Below, in pieces: positions 22,886-30,164 of a DNA stretch of 31,433 nt. Below the pieces are notes generated by a model that saw nothing but the letters and a program-made list of their open reading frames with translations, was not told where the DNA came from and searched no databases. A program made the position numbers and the translations under genes. The DNA lies in contig JAITGJ010000154.1 in the NCBI GenBank assembly GCA_031280705.1, positions 1 to 31,433 of the forward strand, given 5' to 3'. How positions within the stretch are numbered: the first letter of the stretch is position 1; each line of letters starts with the position of its first letter. The DNA is from Spirochaetaceae bacterium (GTDB lineage Bacteria; Spirochaetota; Spirochaetia; Treponematales; Breznakiellaceae).

Positions 22886-23590
22886 ATGTCAATTCATATT
22901 GCCGCAAAACCCGGCGAAATCGCCGAAGCGATTTTGCTTCCCGGCGATCCGCTCCGCGCGAAATTTATCGCCGAAACGTACCTGGAAAATGCCGTTCAGT
23001 ATACCGGCGTCCGCAACATCCTTGGGTTTACCGGGACGTACCGGGGAAAGCGCGTTTCCGTGCAGGGAACCGGCATGGGCATCCCCTCCATTTCCATTTA
23101 CGCCAACGAACTGTTCCGGGAATACGGCGTTAAACGGGCCATCCGTGTCGGTACGGCGGGCTCCATCCGCGAGGACGTCAAGGTCCGCGATCTTGTTATC
23201 GCCATGTCCGCCGCAACCAATTCCGGCGCGAACAAAATCCGCTTTAACGGCATGGACTACGCCCCCACCGCGTCCTTTGCCCTGCTCAAGGCCGCGTATG
23301 ATACCGCCGCCGCGCGGCATTACCGTACCGCCGTGGGGCCGGTGGTTTCTTCCGATATGTTTTACAGCGAAGATCCCGATGAATGGAAGCTCTGGGCCCG
23401 GTTTGGCTGCATGGCCGTGGAAATGGAATGCGCGGAACTGTACACACTGGCCGCCAAATTCGGGCGGGAAGCGCTGTGCGTTCTTACCATTTCCGACAGC
23501 CTGATTTCCCACGAAGTTACCACGGCGGAAGAACGCGAGACCAGTTTTACCCAGATGATGGAAGTGGCCCTCGAAGCCGCCATATCGTGA
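22886..23590 (+). CDS. deoD: Purine nucleoside phosphorylase (DeoD type)
   Basis: This 234-residue hexameric-type phosphorylase cleaves purine (deoxy)nucleosides with phosphate to give the base and (deoxy)ribose-1-phosphate. Motifs: the phosphate loop LLPGDPLRAKFIAETYL, GTYRGKRVSVQGTGMGIPSISIY, RVGTAGSIREDVKVRDLVIA, SSDMFY, the nucleoside-binding FGCMAVEMECAELYTLA, and ISDSLI with the catalytic Asp. Length and pattern are typical. The start at 22886 has AAGGAGG 6 nt upstream; the frame extends to 22859 without a better site. It converges with the MBL-fold gene at 23704. The reaction product feeds purine salvage and pentose metabolism. Confidence 0.97.
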   Translation: MSIHIAAKPGEIAEAILLPGDPLRAKFIAETYLENAVQYTGVRNILGFTGTYRGKRVSVQGTGMGIPSISIYANELFREYGVKRAIRVGTAGSIREDVKVRDLVIAMSAATNSGANKIRFNGMDYAPTASFALLKAAYDTAAARHYRTAVGPVVSSDMFYSEDPDEWKLWARFGCMAVEMECAELYTLAAKFGREALCVLTISDSLISHEVTTAEERETSFTQMMEVALEAAIS

Positions 23591-23703
23591 TTGGAAGGCC
23601 GGGGTTCTTCATAAACTGCCCGCGGCCTTGCGGGACGCCGCCCCAAAACGCGCCGTGATTTTTGCGTGTGTATTCCGTACGGTAAGGCTGCACGGGCGCG
23701 CCG

Positions 23704-24366
23704 CTAATCGAGGTCCACGGTGAATTGGGGACGGCGGGATCTGTTTTGATCGTACAACTCAACGCCCGCATTAAACCGCCGCTCCGCCTCAAGGCTTGAA
23801 GGCGGTCCGTGGCCGGGCAGTATCACGCAGTCCCCGGGCAGGGAAAGCAGTTTGTATCTGATGGCGGACATCTGGAGGCGCGTGCCGTAGGAACTTGCCG
23901 TGGACCCGGTAAGCCCGGCGCTCAAAACATCGCCGGTAAAAAGGAAGCTGCCTATCCGGTATACCACCGAATCGGCGGAATGGCCGGGGATGGAAATAAC
24001 CTCAATTTTGAACGGATCGATATCAAGTTCGTCGCCGTCTTTTACCACGGTGGTTTTCTGATCCATAATTACATGATTTACCGCATAAATATCAACATGA
24101 TAAATTTTCAGCAGTGTGCGCAGTCCCCGCACGTGGCCCGGATGATCATGGGTGATAAGCACCGCGCGGAGCCAGTAATCGTTATTTTCGATATGTTCAA
24201 GAATTTCCGCCCCCATATCGCCCGGATCGATCAAAATGGCATTCCCTCCGCTGCCCGCGGGGGACGGGCCGGACGCGCGGAGCGGGGACAGGGGAGGGCT
24301 TTCGCCGTTGCCGATAAGATAACAGTTGGTAAAACCCGGACGGCAGTAGTGTACAAGGATTTTCAT
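23704..24366 (-). CDS. Metallo-beta-lactamase-fold hydrolase
   Basis: This 220-residue MBL-fold protein is of the glyoxalase II-like or YcbL-like group. The metal motif is THDHPGH at residues 72-78, so His73, His75 and His78 are present but Gly77 stands where most relatives have the second-zinc Asp (HxHxDH). Later ligands look present: IPGHSADS, FTGDVLSAG and ILPGHGPPSS. A low-complexity Gly/Ser/Pro insertion occupies residues 21-42. It may bind a single metal or use another ligand. Substrate unknown. Its ATG overlaps the stop of the pentapeptide gene (24363-24366), so the two are coupled. Confidence 0.85.
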   Translation of the reverse strand: MKILVHYCRPGFTNCYLIGNGESPPLSPLRASGPSPAGSGGNAILIDPGDMGAEILEHIENNDYWLRAVLITHDHPGHVRGLRTLLKIYHVDIYAVNHVIMDQKTTVVKDGDELDIDPFKIEVISIPGHSADSVVYRIGSFLFTGDVLSAGLTGSTASSYGTRLQMSAIRYKLLSLPGDCVILPGHGPPSSLEAERRFNAGVELYDQNRSRRPQFTVDLD

Positions 24367-25004
24367 TCCGTGCCGTTCTCCATGAAAAAAATGGCTTCCG
24401 CGGTGTTGGATGATTTGAAAGACACCGATTCCTGTTTTATCCTGAAAAAATTCGTTTTTTTAAGGTTACAGTCAACAAAATCCGACATAAAAATATCCGC
24501 GTTGATAAAGCGGGAGTGGTACAAATTTGAATTGTTGAACGTGCAGCCGCGGATGCCGCAGCCGTTGTAATTAAGGTGCACGAGTTCGGAACTTTCAAAT
24601 GTGCAGTTGAGGAGGCCCGATCCGGCAAAGTTGAGATACTGAAGATCGCTCCGGGAAAAATCGCAGTTTTCAAATTGGCAGAACGCGAAAAAACTCATCC
24701 GCATGCGGGAGCCGGTAAAGAGGCACATATTGAAGGACGCGTACTCAAAATTGCACTCAAAAAACTGCCGGTGGGAAAAATCAACGCTTTCAAAATGAAG
24801 CCCCGCGGCATTGAGGTCCCGGATAGACCTTTGGGAGGAAATATACGCGCCGACGCGGGCCGCTTCGTTTACGGGACTGACCGTATGCACGGCGCAAAGC
24901 CGGGCACCGGTAATTGCCGCCCGCCCGCACCCGGCGGCACAGGGATCATTGCTGAACATAGGATGAATGTAGCGGAATCCCGGAGGCGTATCAAGGCCGG
25001 TCAT
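24363..25004 (-). CDS. Pentapeptide-repeat protein with N-terminal Cys/His motif
   Basis: This 213-residue protein has a Cys/His cluster at about residues 22-40 (CAAGCGRAAITGARLCAVH), which could bind zinc, followed by pentapeptide repeats of the A(D/N)Lxx or xFxxC type from about residue 68 to 200, for example SVDFSHRQFFECNFEYASFN and TFNNSNLYHSRFINADIF. The repeats should form a right-handed quadrilateral beta-helix. Function is unknown; some such proteins mimic DNA, but charge here does not stand out. Starts at 25004 and at 24959 (MFSNDPCAAGC) are both possible, since neither has a Shine-Dalgarno. It overlaps the MBL gene by 4 nt. Confidence 0.8.
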   Translation of the reverse strand: MTGLDTPPGFRYIHPMFSNDPCAAGCGRAAITGARLCAVHTVSPVNEAARVGAYISSQRSIRDLNAAGLHFESVDFSHRQFFECNFEYASFNMCLFTGSRMRMSFFAFCQFENCDFSRSDLQYLNFAGSGLLNCTFESSELVHLNYNGCGIRGCTFNNSNLYHSRFINADIFMSDFVDCNLKKTNFFRIKQESVSFKSSNTAEAIFFMENGTE

Positions 25005-25224
25005 GGCGGCCCGGCGGGCGGGGAAGGCCGTGGCGCCGTATGGAATAGTGCGCCGCGCGGCGGAGGCGGCCTCCTCTGCCGGGCTCTCCCGGCGCGGTGT
25101 TTCCCGGCGGCGGGGGAGCGTCCCGGCCGGGCGCGGGGCAGTCCTCCCGGGCGGCGTCTGCCCGGAACGCGGGAAAATTTGGCTCCCGAACGGAAAAAAA
25201 ATGCCGATAGTTTAGTGAAACCAG

Positions 25225-25253
25225 TTGACAGACGCATTTCTCTCACTTATGTT
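25225..25253 (+). promoter_or_regulatory. Sigma70-type promoter of the acidic-protein gene
   Basis: A consensus TTGACA at 25225-25230 is separated by exactly 17 bp from TATGTT at 25248-25253, placing a start near 25260 and a leader of about 27 nt before the ATG at 25287. It lies in the gap 25005-25286, which otherwise holds GC-rich sequence and no gene. Confidence 0.65.
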
Positions 25254-25286
25254 TCAAGAAAACCAAAACCGAAAATGGAGAGTGTT

Positions 25287-25568
25287 ATGGTGTGCCATGA
25301 TCCCGTGAATTCCGAAGAGCTTGCCCTGATTCCCGCCGGGAATTTCGAGGATGCCGAGCGTCCCTTCCCCTTTTTCCTTTTCGACGATGACGACGAAGAG
25401 GACGATGTTGACGACGACTTCGATGACGTAGAGGACGATTTTGACGATGATGACGACGACTTCGAAGATGACGATGACTTCGACGACGACGGGGATGATG
25501 ACGATGTAGACGATGACGACTACGACTACGAGGACAGCGACGACTACGACGACGACTTTGAGGAGTAA
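25287..25568 (+). CDS. Small extremely acidic protein (Asp/Glu-rich tail)
   Basis: This is a 93-residue protein. The first 30 residues look ordinary (MVCHDPVNSEELALIPAGNF, then EDAERPFPFFLF). From about residue 31 to the end the chain is almost only Asp and Glu, with scattered Phe, Tyr, Val and Gly, giving a very low predicted isoelectric point. GGAG lies 6 nt before the ATG at 25287, better than the alternative ATG at 25275. A near-consensus promoter precedes it. Asp is encoded by mixed GAC and GAT codons, so this is not a simple trinucleotide run. No family recognised. An ion-binding or nucleic-acid-mimicking role is inference. It converges with rsfS. Confidence 0.75.
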   Translation: MVCHDPVNSEELALIPAGNFEDAERPFPFFLFDDDDEEDDVDDDFDDVEDDFDDDDDDFEDDDDFDDDGDDDDVDDDDYDYEDSDDYDDDFEE

Positions 25569-25597
25569 CCGTGCGGAGGAACGGCGGGGAACGCTTT

Positions 25598-25618
25598 CCG
25601 GTCAGACACCCTGACCGG
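25598..25618. terminator. Hairpin between convergent acidic-protein and rsfS genes
   Basis: The stem CCGGTCAG/CTGACCGG (8 bp, loop ACACC) overlaps the rsfS TGA (25602-25604). It sits 29 nt after the acidic-protein stop, so it could act bidirectionally. No T-run follows on either strand. Confidence 0.35.
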
Positions 25619-25979
25619 GGGCCGTTTCCCGCCGGGCCGCCACCGGCCCCCAGAGGCGTTCCAACTCATAAAAATCCCTGGCCTTTTCCGACATAAGGTG
25701 TACTACCACGGGCCCAAAATCCACGAGGTTCCATTCGGCGCCGGTTTCCGCCTTGCGGCGGCCATGCCATATTTCCACGCCGTTTGAGCGGGAAAATTCC
25801 CAGAGGGATTTAAGCAGTCCCTCTGCGTGGATCCGGCTTGTTACCGTGGCGATAACAAAAAAATCGGTCCACATATTCATTTCCCTGAGGTCCAGAACCG
25901 CGACGTTTTGGCCGTTATGTTCCGCAAGCAGTTCGCCGAGCGCGCGCGCCAAACGGTCAATTGGTAATGTATCTTCCAT
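25602..25979 (-). CDS. rsfS: Ribosome silencing factor
   Basis: This 125-residue RsfS/DUF143 protein binds ribosomal protein L14 and blocks subunit joining in starved cells. Family motifs are clear: VAVLDLREMNMWTDFFVIAT (about residues 26-45), TSRIHAEGLL, the WHGRRKAETGAEWNLVDFG block, and VVVHLMSEKARDFYELERLW. AAGGGA precedes the ATG at 25979 by 5 nt. Its start lies 23 nt inside the 3' end of the LCP gene (25957), giving translational coupling at the distal end of the rplU operon. Typical length and position, with no missing residues noticed. Confidence 0.97.
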   Translation of the reverse strand: MEDTLPIDRLARALGELLAEHNGQNVAVLDLREMNMWTDFFVIATVTSRIHAEGLLKSLWEFSRSNGVEIWHGRRKAETGAEWNLVDFGPVVVHLMSEKARDFYELERLWGPVAARRETAPGQGV

Positions 25980-27189
25980 TAAAGTCCCTTCCGATTATCA
26001 GTGTAATGTCCGCCCGGTATTCCAGATTCTGGATGGACGTCCCCGCCGGGCCGCTCCCCTCCGCGAGGGGCGCTTCAGAGCGTATATTTTCACAGCGTAT
26101 CACGGCGGCAAAATTTTCGGCCACATCCTCGAAGCCGGAGCGGTCGATAACGACTGTTGCCCCGTAATCGCTCCGGCCCGCGTTCCCGATGGAAATAACG
26201 TCGTAGCCGAACCCCCGGAGCAGTTCCGCGGTCCGCCCCGCGAGCCCTGCCGTGGTGGTACCGTTAAGTACTTCCACGGTAAAGACCCGCTCATCTTCCG
26301 CGCCCTCCGCCTGCCGGGTCAGCGCGGTGAGCGCGTAGCGGACAAATTCCTTGATTTGGCTGCCCTCGTAGAAGGGGATAAGGAGGCTCTGGCCGGAAAC
26401 TTCCCGCCGCGCGCCGCCCACAGACTGTATGCTCAAGCGGTCCGTATCTATATTGGCAAGCTCGCCAAAAACCCGCTGCCAGGTCCGCGCGGGCATACCG
26501 GTCCGGATCGTTTCGCCAAACAGCGGCACAAGGACGGGCGTGGCAAAAATATCGGTCCGCTGGCGCAGCCGCCTGAGCAGGGCTACAAAAAACCGCTGGC
26601 GGCGAAAAACGGCGTCTTCGGCATCATCGCCGCCGGGAGCGGTAAAGGTGAGCCATGAACGGGCCTTGTCCCCGTCCAGCCGGACAAGCCCGGAGGGAAA
26701 GAAGACGGGATTTCCCGGTTCATAGATGGCCACCGGCGCGGGAACAAAAATATCAACCCCTTCAAGAATATCTACCAGGCGTACCAGGGAGGCGGCGGTA
26801 AAAATCACATGAAAATTGATGTCCACTCCCAAAAGGCTTTCGACTTCCTGTTCAAACGGACCCACGCGGTCGCTTGAGTATACCCGGTCAATACGGTCCA
26901 CCCGGTCAATACTTTTCAGGATACGCCCCACTTCGCCGGGAATCGTGAACGCGGCCGCTTTGCGCGTGCGGGGATAGTACATAAGGACGTATGACGCGAG
27001 CGGCTTTCCCGCATCCTCAAAAACAAAAAGCGTGTTGATAACCCGGTCGCCGGAGAGCGCCTCCTCAATGGGATCCTGTTGGAGGAAAAAGGCGATAAAG
27101 GCCGCGCCCGCGACAACAAGCAGTACGATGAGGACGAGGAGCGCGAAACTTCCCCGGTTGTTTTCCGCGGCGCGGCGCGCGGTGTTCAC
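25957..27189 (-). CDS. LytR-CpsA-Psr (LCP) family protein with LytR_C domain
   Basis: This 410-residue membrane protein has a short cytoplasmic tail, one transmembrane helix (about 15-36) and an extracytoplasmic LCP domain: NTLFVFEDAGKPLASYVLMYYP, the Arg-rich IDRVDRIDRVYSSD, LVDILEGVDIFVP, and DGDKARSWLTF with RRQRFFVALLRRL. A LytR_C domain follows at about 295-365 (FTVEVLNGTTTAGLAGRTAELLRGFGYDV). LCP proteins transfer glycopolymers onto the cell wall or lipid carriers in other bacteria; the substrate in a spirochaete is unknown. The ATG overlaps the nadD stop (27186-27189) and the gene end overlaps rsfS by 23 nt. Confidence 0.9.
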   Translation of the reverse strand: MNTARRAAENNRGSFALLVLIVLLVVAGAAFIAFFLQQDPIEEALSGDRVINTLFVFEDAGKPLASYVLMYYPRTRKAAAFTIPGEVGRILKSIDRVDRIDRVYSSDRVGPFEQEVESLLGVDINFHVIFTAASLVRLVDILEGVDIFVPAPVAIYEPGNPVFFPSGLVRLDGDKARSWLTFTAPGGDDAEDAVFRRQRFFVALLRRLRQRTDIFATPVLVPLFGETIRTGMPARTWQRVFGELANIDTDRLSIQSVGGARREVSGQSLLIPFYEGSQIKEFVRYALTALTRQAEGAEDERVFTVEVLNGTTTAGLAGRTAELLRGFGYDVISIGNAGRSDYGATVVIDRSGFEDVAENFAAVIRCENIRSEAPLAEGSGPAGTSIQNLEYRADITLIIGRDFNGRYITN

Positions 27190-28382
27190 AGGTATCCCTT
27201 CCCGCGCATGGATTCCAGAAGCCGCAACGTCGCCGGGGAAAGTTCGTACTGCTTCGCCTCAAGATAGGCGACGGTTTCCCGGAACACCCGCGCAAAATAC
27301 GTTTCCAAATCGGGGTACTGTTCGAAAGTGCGAAGATCCGCCCCGACTCCCATCCGCGCGGGTTCGGTTTTGTCGGCGATATAAACGATTTTGGCGAGGT
27401 CCCCCATGCCGTCGCCGCCCGCGGTGTGCAGGCGGATCGCCTCAAGGACCGCCATGTCCTCAACGCCAAAACGGTCCCGGAGCAGCGCCGCCGCGGCCCG
27501 GCCGTGGAGCAGGGAGGGCTTCTTTTTTTCCAGGGCGGAAAAGCCTTCCCGGTCGCGCTTCGCGTAACGCCGCATTTCCTTATCGCTTAATTCCTTTGCC
27601 ATATCGTGGGCGATTCCGGCCAGGTAGGCCGCGTCCGGGTCAAGGCCGAAACGCCGGGCCAGCGCCGATGCGGTCAGCGCAACGCCCCGCGAATGAAGGA
27701 AGCGGGCCGGGTTGAGCATTGCGCGGGACGCCGCCTCAACCCGCGCCGTGAGGCTCCGGATGCCGTCCGTGCCCGCCGCGCTGTTTTCCGCGCCCGGTTT
27801 ACCGGGCCGGGCCGGCAAGCCGTACAGCCCCCGGTCTTCGATAATAAACCGCGCCGGAGGCGGCACGAGCGAACGCCAGGGATCGCCTGAGCGGATCGCG
27901 CGGCGTATTTCGCGGGAAGCTATGTTCAGAATGGGGTTGTCCAGGTACATGGCGGGAAAGGAAAAGTCCGCTTTTTCACCGGAAAGGCGGCGCGTAATGA
28001 TAATGTCGGCCTTTTCGGCAATCTCCCGGGCGTTCCGCCAGTTTTTGAAATTCCGCGCCAAATCATCGCCCAGGAGCAGCGCCGGCTTTCCCGTGGGCCG
28101 GTAACGCCGCGTAATATCGTCCAGCGTATCAATGGTGTAGGAAACGCCCTCCCGCCGGATTTCGCAGTCGTCCAGCGCGAGCGCCTGCTCGGCGGCGAGG
28201 GCGGCGGCCAGCATATCCAGCCGGTCACGGGGAGAAGCGCCGCCGGCATCGGGCTTAAAGGGAGAGACAAAAGCGGGCACCAGAATTACCCGGTCGTACC
28301 CTGCGGAAAGGGCCAATTCCGCAAGATACAGATGCCCGGTATGTACCGGATTAAAACTCCCGCCCAGAATCGCAAGCTTCAC
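27186..28382 (-). CDS. nadD: Fused nicotinate-mononucleotide adenylyltransferase (NadD) and YqeK-type HD phosphohydrolase
   Basis: This 398-residue two-domain protein has NadD at residues 1-190: the nucleotidyl-transferase motif GGSFNPVHTGHLYLAE, LLGDDLARNFKNWR and IASREIRRAI. These make deamido-NAD+ from nicotinate mononucleotide and ATP. Residues 215-398 form a YqeK-like HD hydrolase: FLHSRGVALTA, AGIAHDMAKELS, SLLHGRAAAALL, IRLHTAG and VYIADKTEPAR. YqeK proteins hydrolyse diadenosine tetraphosphate symmetrically. In many bacteria the two are separate neighbours; here they are one frame. The start is GTG at 28382, 4 nt after the HTH stop, with only a degraded GGGAAG upstream. Confidence 0.93.
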   Translation of the reverse strand: MKLAILGGSFNPVHTGHLYLAELALSAGYDRVILVPAFVSPFKPDAGGASPRDRLDMLAAALAAEQALALDDCEIRREGVSYTIDTLDDITRRYRPTGKPALLLGDDLARNFKNWRNAREIAEKADIIITRRLSGEKADFSFPAMYLDNPILNIASREIRRAIRSGDPWRSLVPPPARFIIEDRGLYGLPARPGKPGAENSAAGTDGIRSLTARVEAASRAMLNPARFLHSRGVALTASALARRFGLDPDAAYLAGIAHDMAKELSDKEMRRYAKRDREGFSALEKKKPSLLHGRAAAALLRDRFGVEDMAVLEAIRLHTAGGDGMGDLAKIVYIADKTEPARMGVGADLRTFEQYPDLETYFARVFRETVAYLEAKQYELSPATLRLLESMRGKGYL

Positions 28383-28436
28383 CCGTTCAGTTCTTCCCGC
28401 CGTTTTGTGTCAACCGCTCAGCCGTCCGCCGCGCCG
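28361..28436. repeat. 76-bp direct repeat, left copy (HTH 3' end / nadD start)
   Basis: It matches 28716-28791 at 71 of 76 positions with a fixed offset of 355 bp. It contains the nadD GTG and first codons plus the leader. On the minus strand the Shine-Dalgarno region is GGGAAG here, against GGGAGG in the other copy. Confidence 0.9.
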
Positions 28437-28671
28437 TTTGAATTGTGTCATTTTCAGCGGCGGACGCTTCCGCCTCCCTGATTACGTCTTCCGGCGTGGC
28501 CTCCCCCAAAAGAACGCGTAGGAGCCGCCAGCACGAGGCCGGCATCTTAGTGTACGTCCCGGCCTCAACCGGGGCCAGCCAGGAGCGGACGGTCCGGGGG
28601 GTTACGCCGGTTAACAGTCCTATCCGCGCCCCGGTGAGGCCATGCTTCATTTTAATTTCTTTTAACGTCAT
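28387..28671 (-). CDS. Small phage-type helix-turn-helix protein inserted in the obgE-nadD junction
   Basis: This 94-residue DNA-binding protein is of the Cro/phage-repressor type: TLKEIKMKHGLTGARIGLLTGVTPRTVRSWL (helix-turn-helix, about residues 2-32), then KMPASCWRLLRVLLGEATPEDV, which fits small phage-like HTH proteins. The ATG at 28671 follows AAGGGGG by 6 nt. An alternative GTG at 28737 lies in the duplicated nadD start and would add 22 residues beginning MKRAILGA. Its last 16 codons lie in the left direct repeat. It is a recent insert in an otherwise conserved operon; targets are unknown. Confidence 0.75.
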   Translation of the reverse strand: MTLKEIKMKHGLTGARIGLLTGVTPRTVRSWLAPVEAGTYTKMPASCWRLLRVLLGEATPEDVIREAEASAAENDTIQTARRTAERLTQNGGKN

Positions 28672-28715
28672 TTTGCGCCCCCTTGAACCAACGCTACAAA
28701 CTGCGCCCACGCAAG

Positions 28716-28791
28716 CGCCCAGAATCGCACGCTTCACCCGTTCAGTTCCTCCCGCCGTTTTGTGCCAACCGTTCAGCCGTCCTCCGCGCCG
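28716..28791. repeat. 76-bp direct repeat, right copy (obgE 3' end)
   Basis: Second copy of the repeat at 28361-28436. It spans the last obgE codons, the intergenic leader with GGAGG, and a vestigial nadD start reading MKRAILGA on the minus strand. Together the two copies bound the inserted HTH gene. Confidence 0.9.
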
Positions 28792-29786
28792 CGCGTCAGG
28801 GCTTCCATTGCCGAGGCAAGGCCAGGAATGCCTTCTCCGGAAAAAACCGATATTCCCCGCACTTGTTCCGGCGCGAGAATTTTTTTCAGTTCCACCAGGC
28901 GCTCCGCCGCGCCGGGAAGATCAAGCTTGGTCCCCGCGACAAGCCGCTTCTTTTGTACCAATTCCGGGGAAAAACTTTCAAGCTCATTATACACGATGTG
29001 ATAGGCCGTGGACCATGAATCATCACTCAGATCAATTAAAAACACGAGCGCGGCGGTGCGCGCGATGTGCTTCAAAAAACGGATGCCGAGTCCGGCCCCG
29101 TCCGCGGCCCCCTCGATAAGGCCGGGGATGTCGGCAATCACGATGTCGCGGCTTTCGCCCCGCCGGGGATCGCCAAAGGTAAGCACACCGAGGTTCGGTA
29201 TTTTTGTGGTAAAGGGATACGGGGCGATTTTTGGCCGGGCGTTGGTAAACCGCTCAAGGAGGGAGCTTTTTCCCGCATTGGGGAGCCCTACCAGGCCGAT
29301 ATCCGCCATCACCTGAAGCTCCACCCGGAGTTTCCGGGTTTCGCCGCGCTGTCCGGGGAGGGACTTGCGCGGAGCCTGGTTTACCGGGGACTTGAAGCGG
29401 ACATTTCCCCAGCCGCCGTTCCCGCCGGAAAGAAACACAAAGCTTCCTTCCCCGCCGTCAAAATCCCGGATCAGACCGCCCGTTTCCGCATCGTGGATTA
29501 CCGTTCCCGGTGGAAGCGGCACGATCACGTCCGCGCCATTCCGCCCGTGCCGTTCCCGCCCTTCGCCGTCCCGGCCGTTTTCCGCCCGGAAGTGCTGCTG
29601 ATGGCGCAGATGGGAAAGCGTACGGAGATTCCGCCGTATCTCGAAAATGACATTCCCGCCTCTGCCGCCGTCGCCGCCCGACGGGCCGCCCCGGGGAACG
29701 TACTTTTCCCGGCGAAAGGCGACACAGCCGTTCCCGCCGCTTCCGGCGGAGACTTCGATCAGAGCTTCATCGGCAAATTTTTCCAT
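28773..29786 (-). CDS. obgE: Obg GTPase
   Basis: This 337-residue ribosome-assembly GTPase has the glycine-rich Obg fold at residues 1-155 (AGSGGNGCVAFRREKYVPRG and repeats), then a G domain: G1 GLPNAGKSS (about 167-175), switch I YPFTT, G3 DIPGLIEGA, and G4 GTKLD, where many relatives have NKxD. It stops after the G domain and lacks the long C-terminal extension of some Obg proteins. It acts in large-subunit maturation and cell-cycle or stress control. No strong Shine-Dalgarno is seen; GGAT lies 10 nt before the ATG. It is separated from rpmA by 116 nt of unassigned sequence. Confidence 0.97.
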   Translation of the reverse strand: MEKFADEALIEVSAGSGGNGCVAFRREKYVPRGGPSGGDGGRGGNVIFEIRRNLRTLSHLRHQQHFRAENGRDGEGRERHGRNGADVIVPLPPGTVIHDAETGGLIRDFDGGEGSFVFLSGGNGGWGNVRFKSPVNQAPRKSLPGQRGETRKLRVELQVMADIGLVGLPNAGKSSLLERFTNARPKIAPYPFTTKIPNLGVLTFGDPRRGESRDIVIADIPGLIEGAADGAGLGIRFLKHIARTAALVFLIDLSDDSWSTAYHIVYNELESFSPELVQKKRLVAGTKLDLPGAAERLVELKKILAPEQVRGISVFSGEGIPGLASAMEALTRGAEDG

Positions 29787-29902
29787 TGACGTTATCCGGG
29801 AAAAACAAAAAATCCATGCCGCGGAACCGGAAGGCGTTGTACCATCACGCCCGGCGGCGCGTCATCCGGTCCGCGTGCGGCGAAAGGACGTTTACGCCGC
29901 GC

Positions 29903-30163
29903 CTACGCTTCGGCGGCGGGAACAATGCCGGCGAGTTTACGGCCCCGGCGCTGGCTAAAAGCAACTGTCCCGTCCACCAGGGCAAAGAGGGTATAGTCCC
30001 CGCCGCAGCCCACGTTGGTTCCGGGGTGAATTTTCGTGCCCCGCTGCCGGACAATGATCGTTCCCGCCTTTACGCGGGTTCCGGCGTAGGCTTTGATGCC
30101 CAAATACTGAGGATTGGAATCCCGTCCGTTTTTCGCGCCGCTGCCGCCCCGTTTCCGTGCCAT
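29903..30163 (-). CDS. rpmA: 50S ribosomal protein L27
   Basis: This 86-residue L27 reads MARKRGGSGAKNGRDSNPQY, then GTKIHPGTNVGCGGDYTLFALVDG, the standard pattern, with the flexible N-terminal tail that reaches the peptidyl-transferase centre. The short N-terminus is the unextended type: no residues before the ARK, and no phenylalanine-containing cleavage motif of the kind removed in Firmicutes. GGAGG lies inside the 3' end of prp, 7 nt before this ATG. It is separated from the prp stop by a single base, so the two are tightly coupled. Confidence 0.98.
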   Translation of the reverse strand: MARKRGGSGAKNGRDSNPQYLGIKAYAGTRVKAGTIIVRQRGTKIHPGTNVGCGGDYTLFALVDGTVAFSQRRGRKLAGIVPAAEA

Positions 30164-30164
30164 A

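Noticed and set aside
24576..25286. Long N-terminal extension of the acidic-protein frame
   Set aside because: The upstream part is antisense to the pentapeptide gene and contains no ribosome-binding site. The promoter at 25225-25253 and GGAG at 25277 place the real start at 25287.
25380..25568. Simple trinucleotide (GAC/GAT) microsatellite
   Set aside because: Asp, Glu, Phe, Tyr, Val and Gly codons alternate with mixed synonymous use and the frame stays open to a stop, so it reads as a coding tail rather than a pure repeat.
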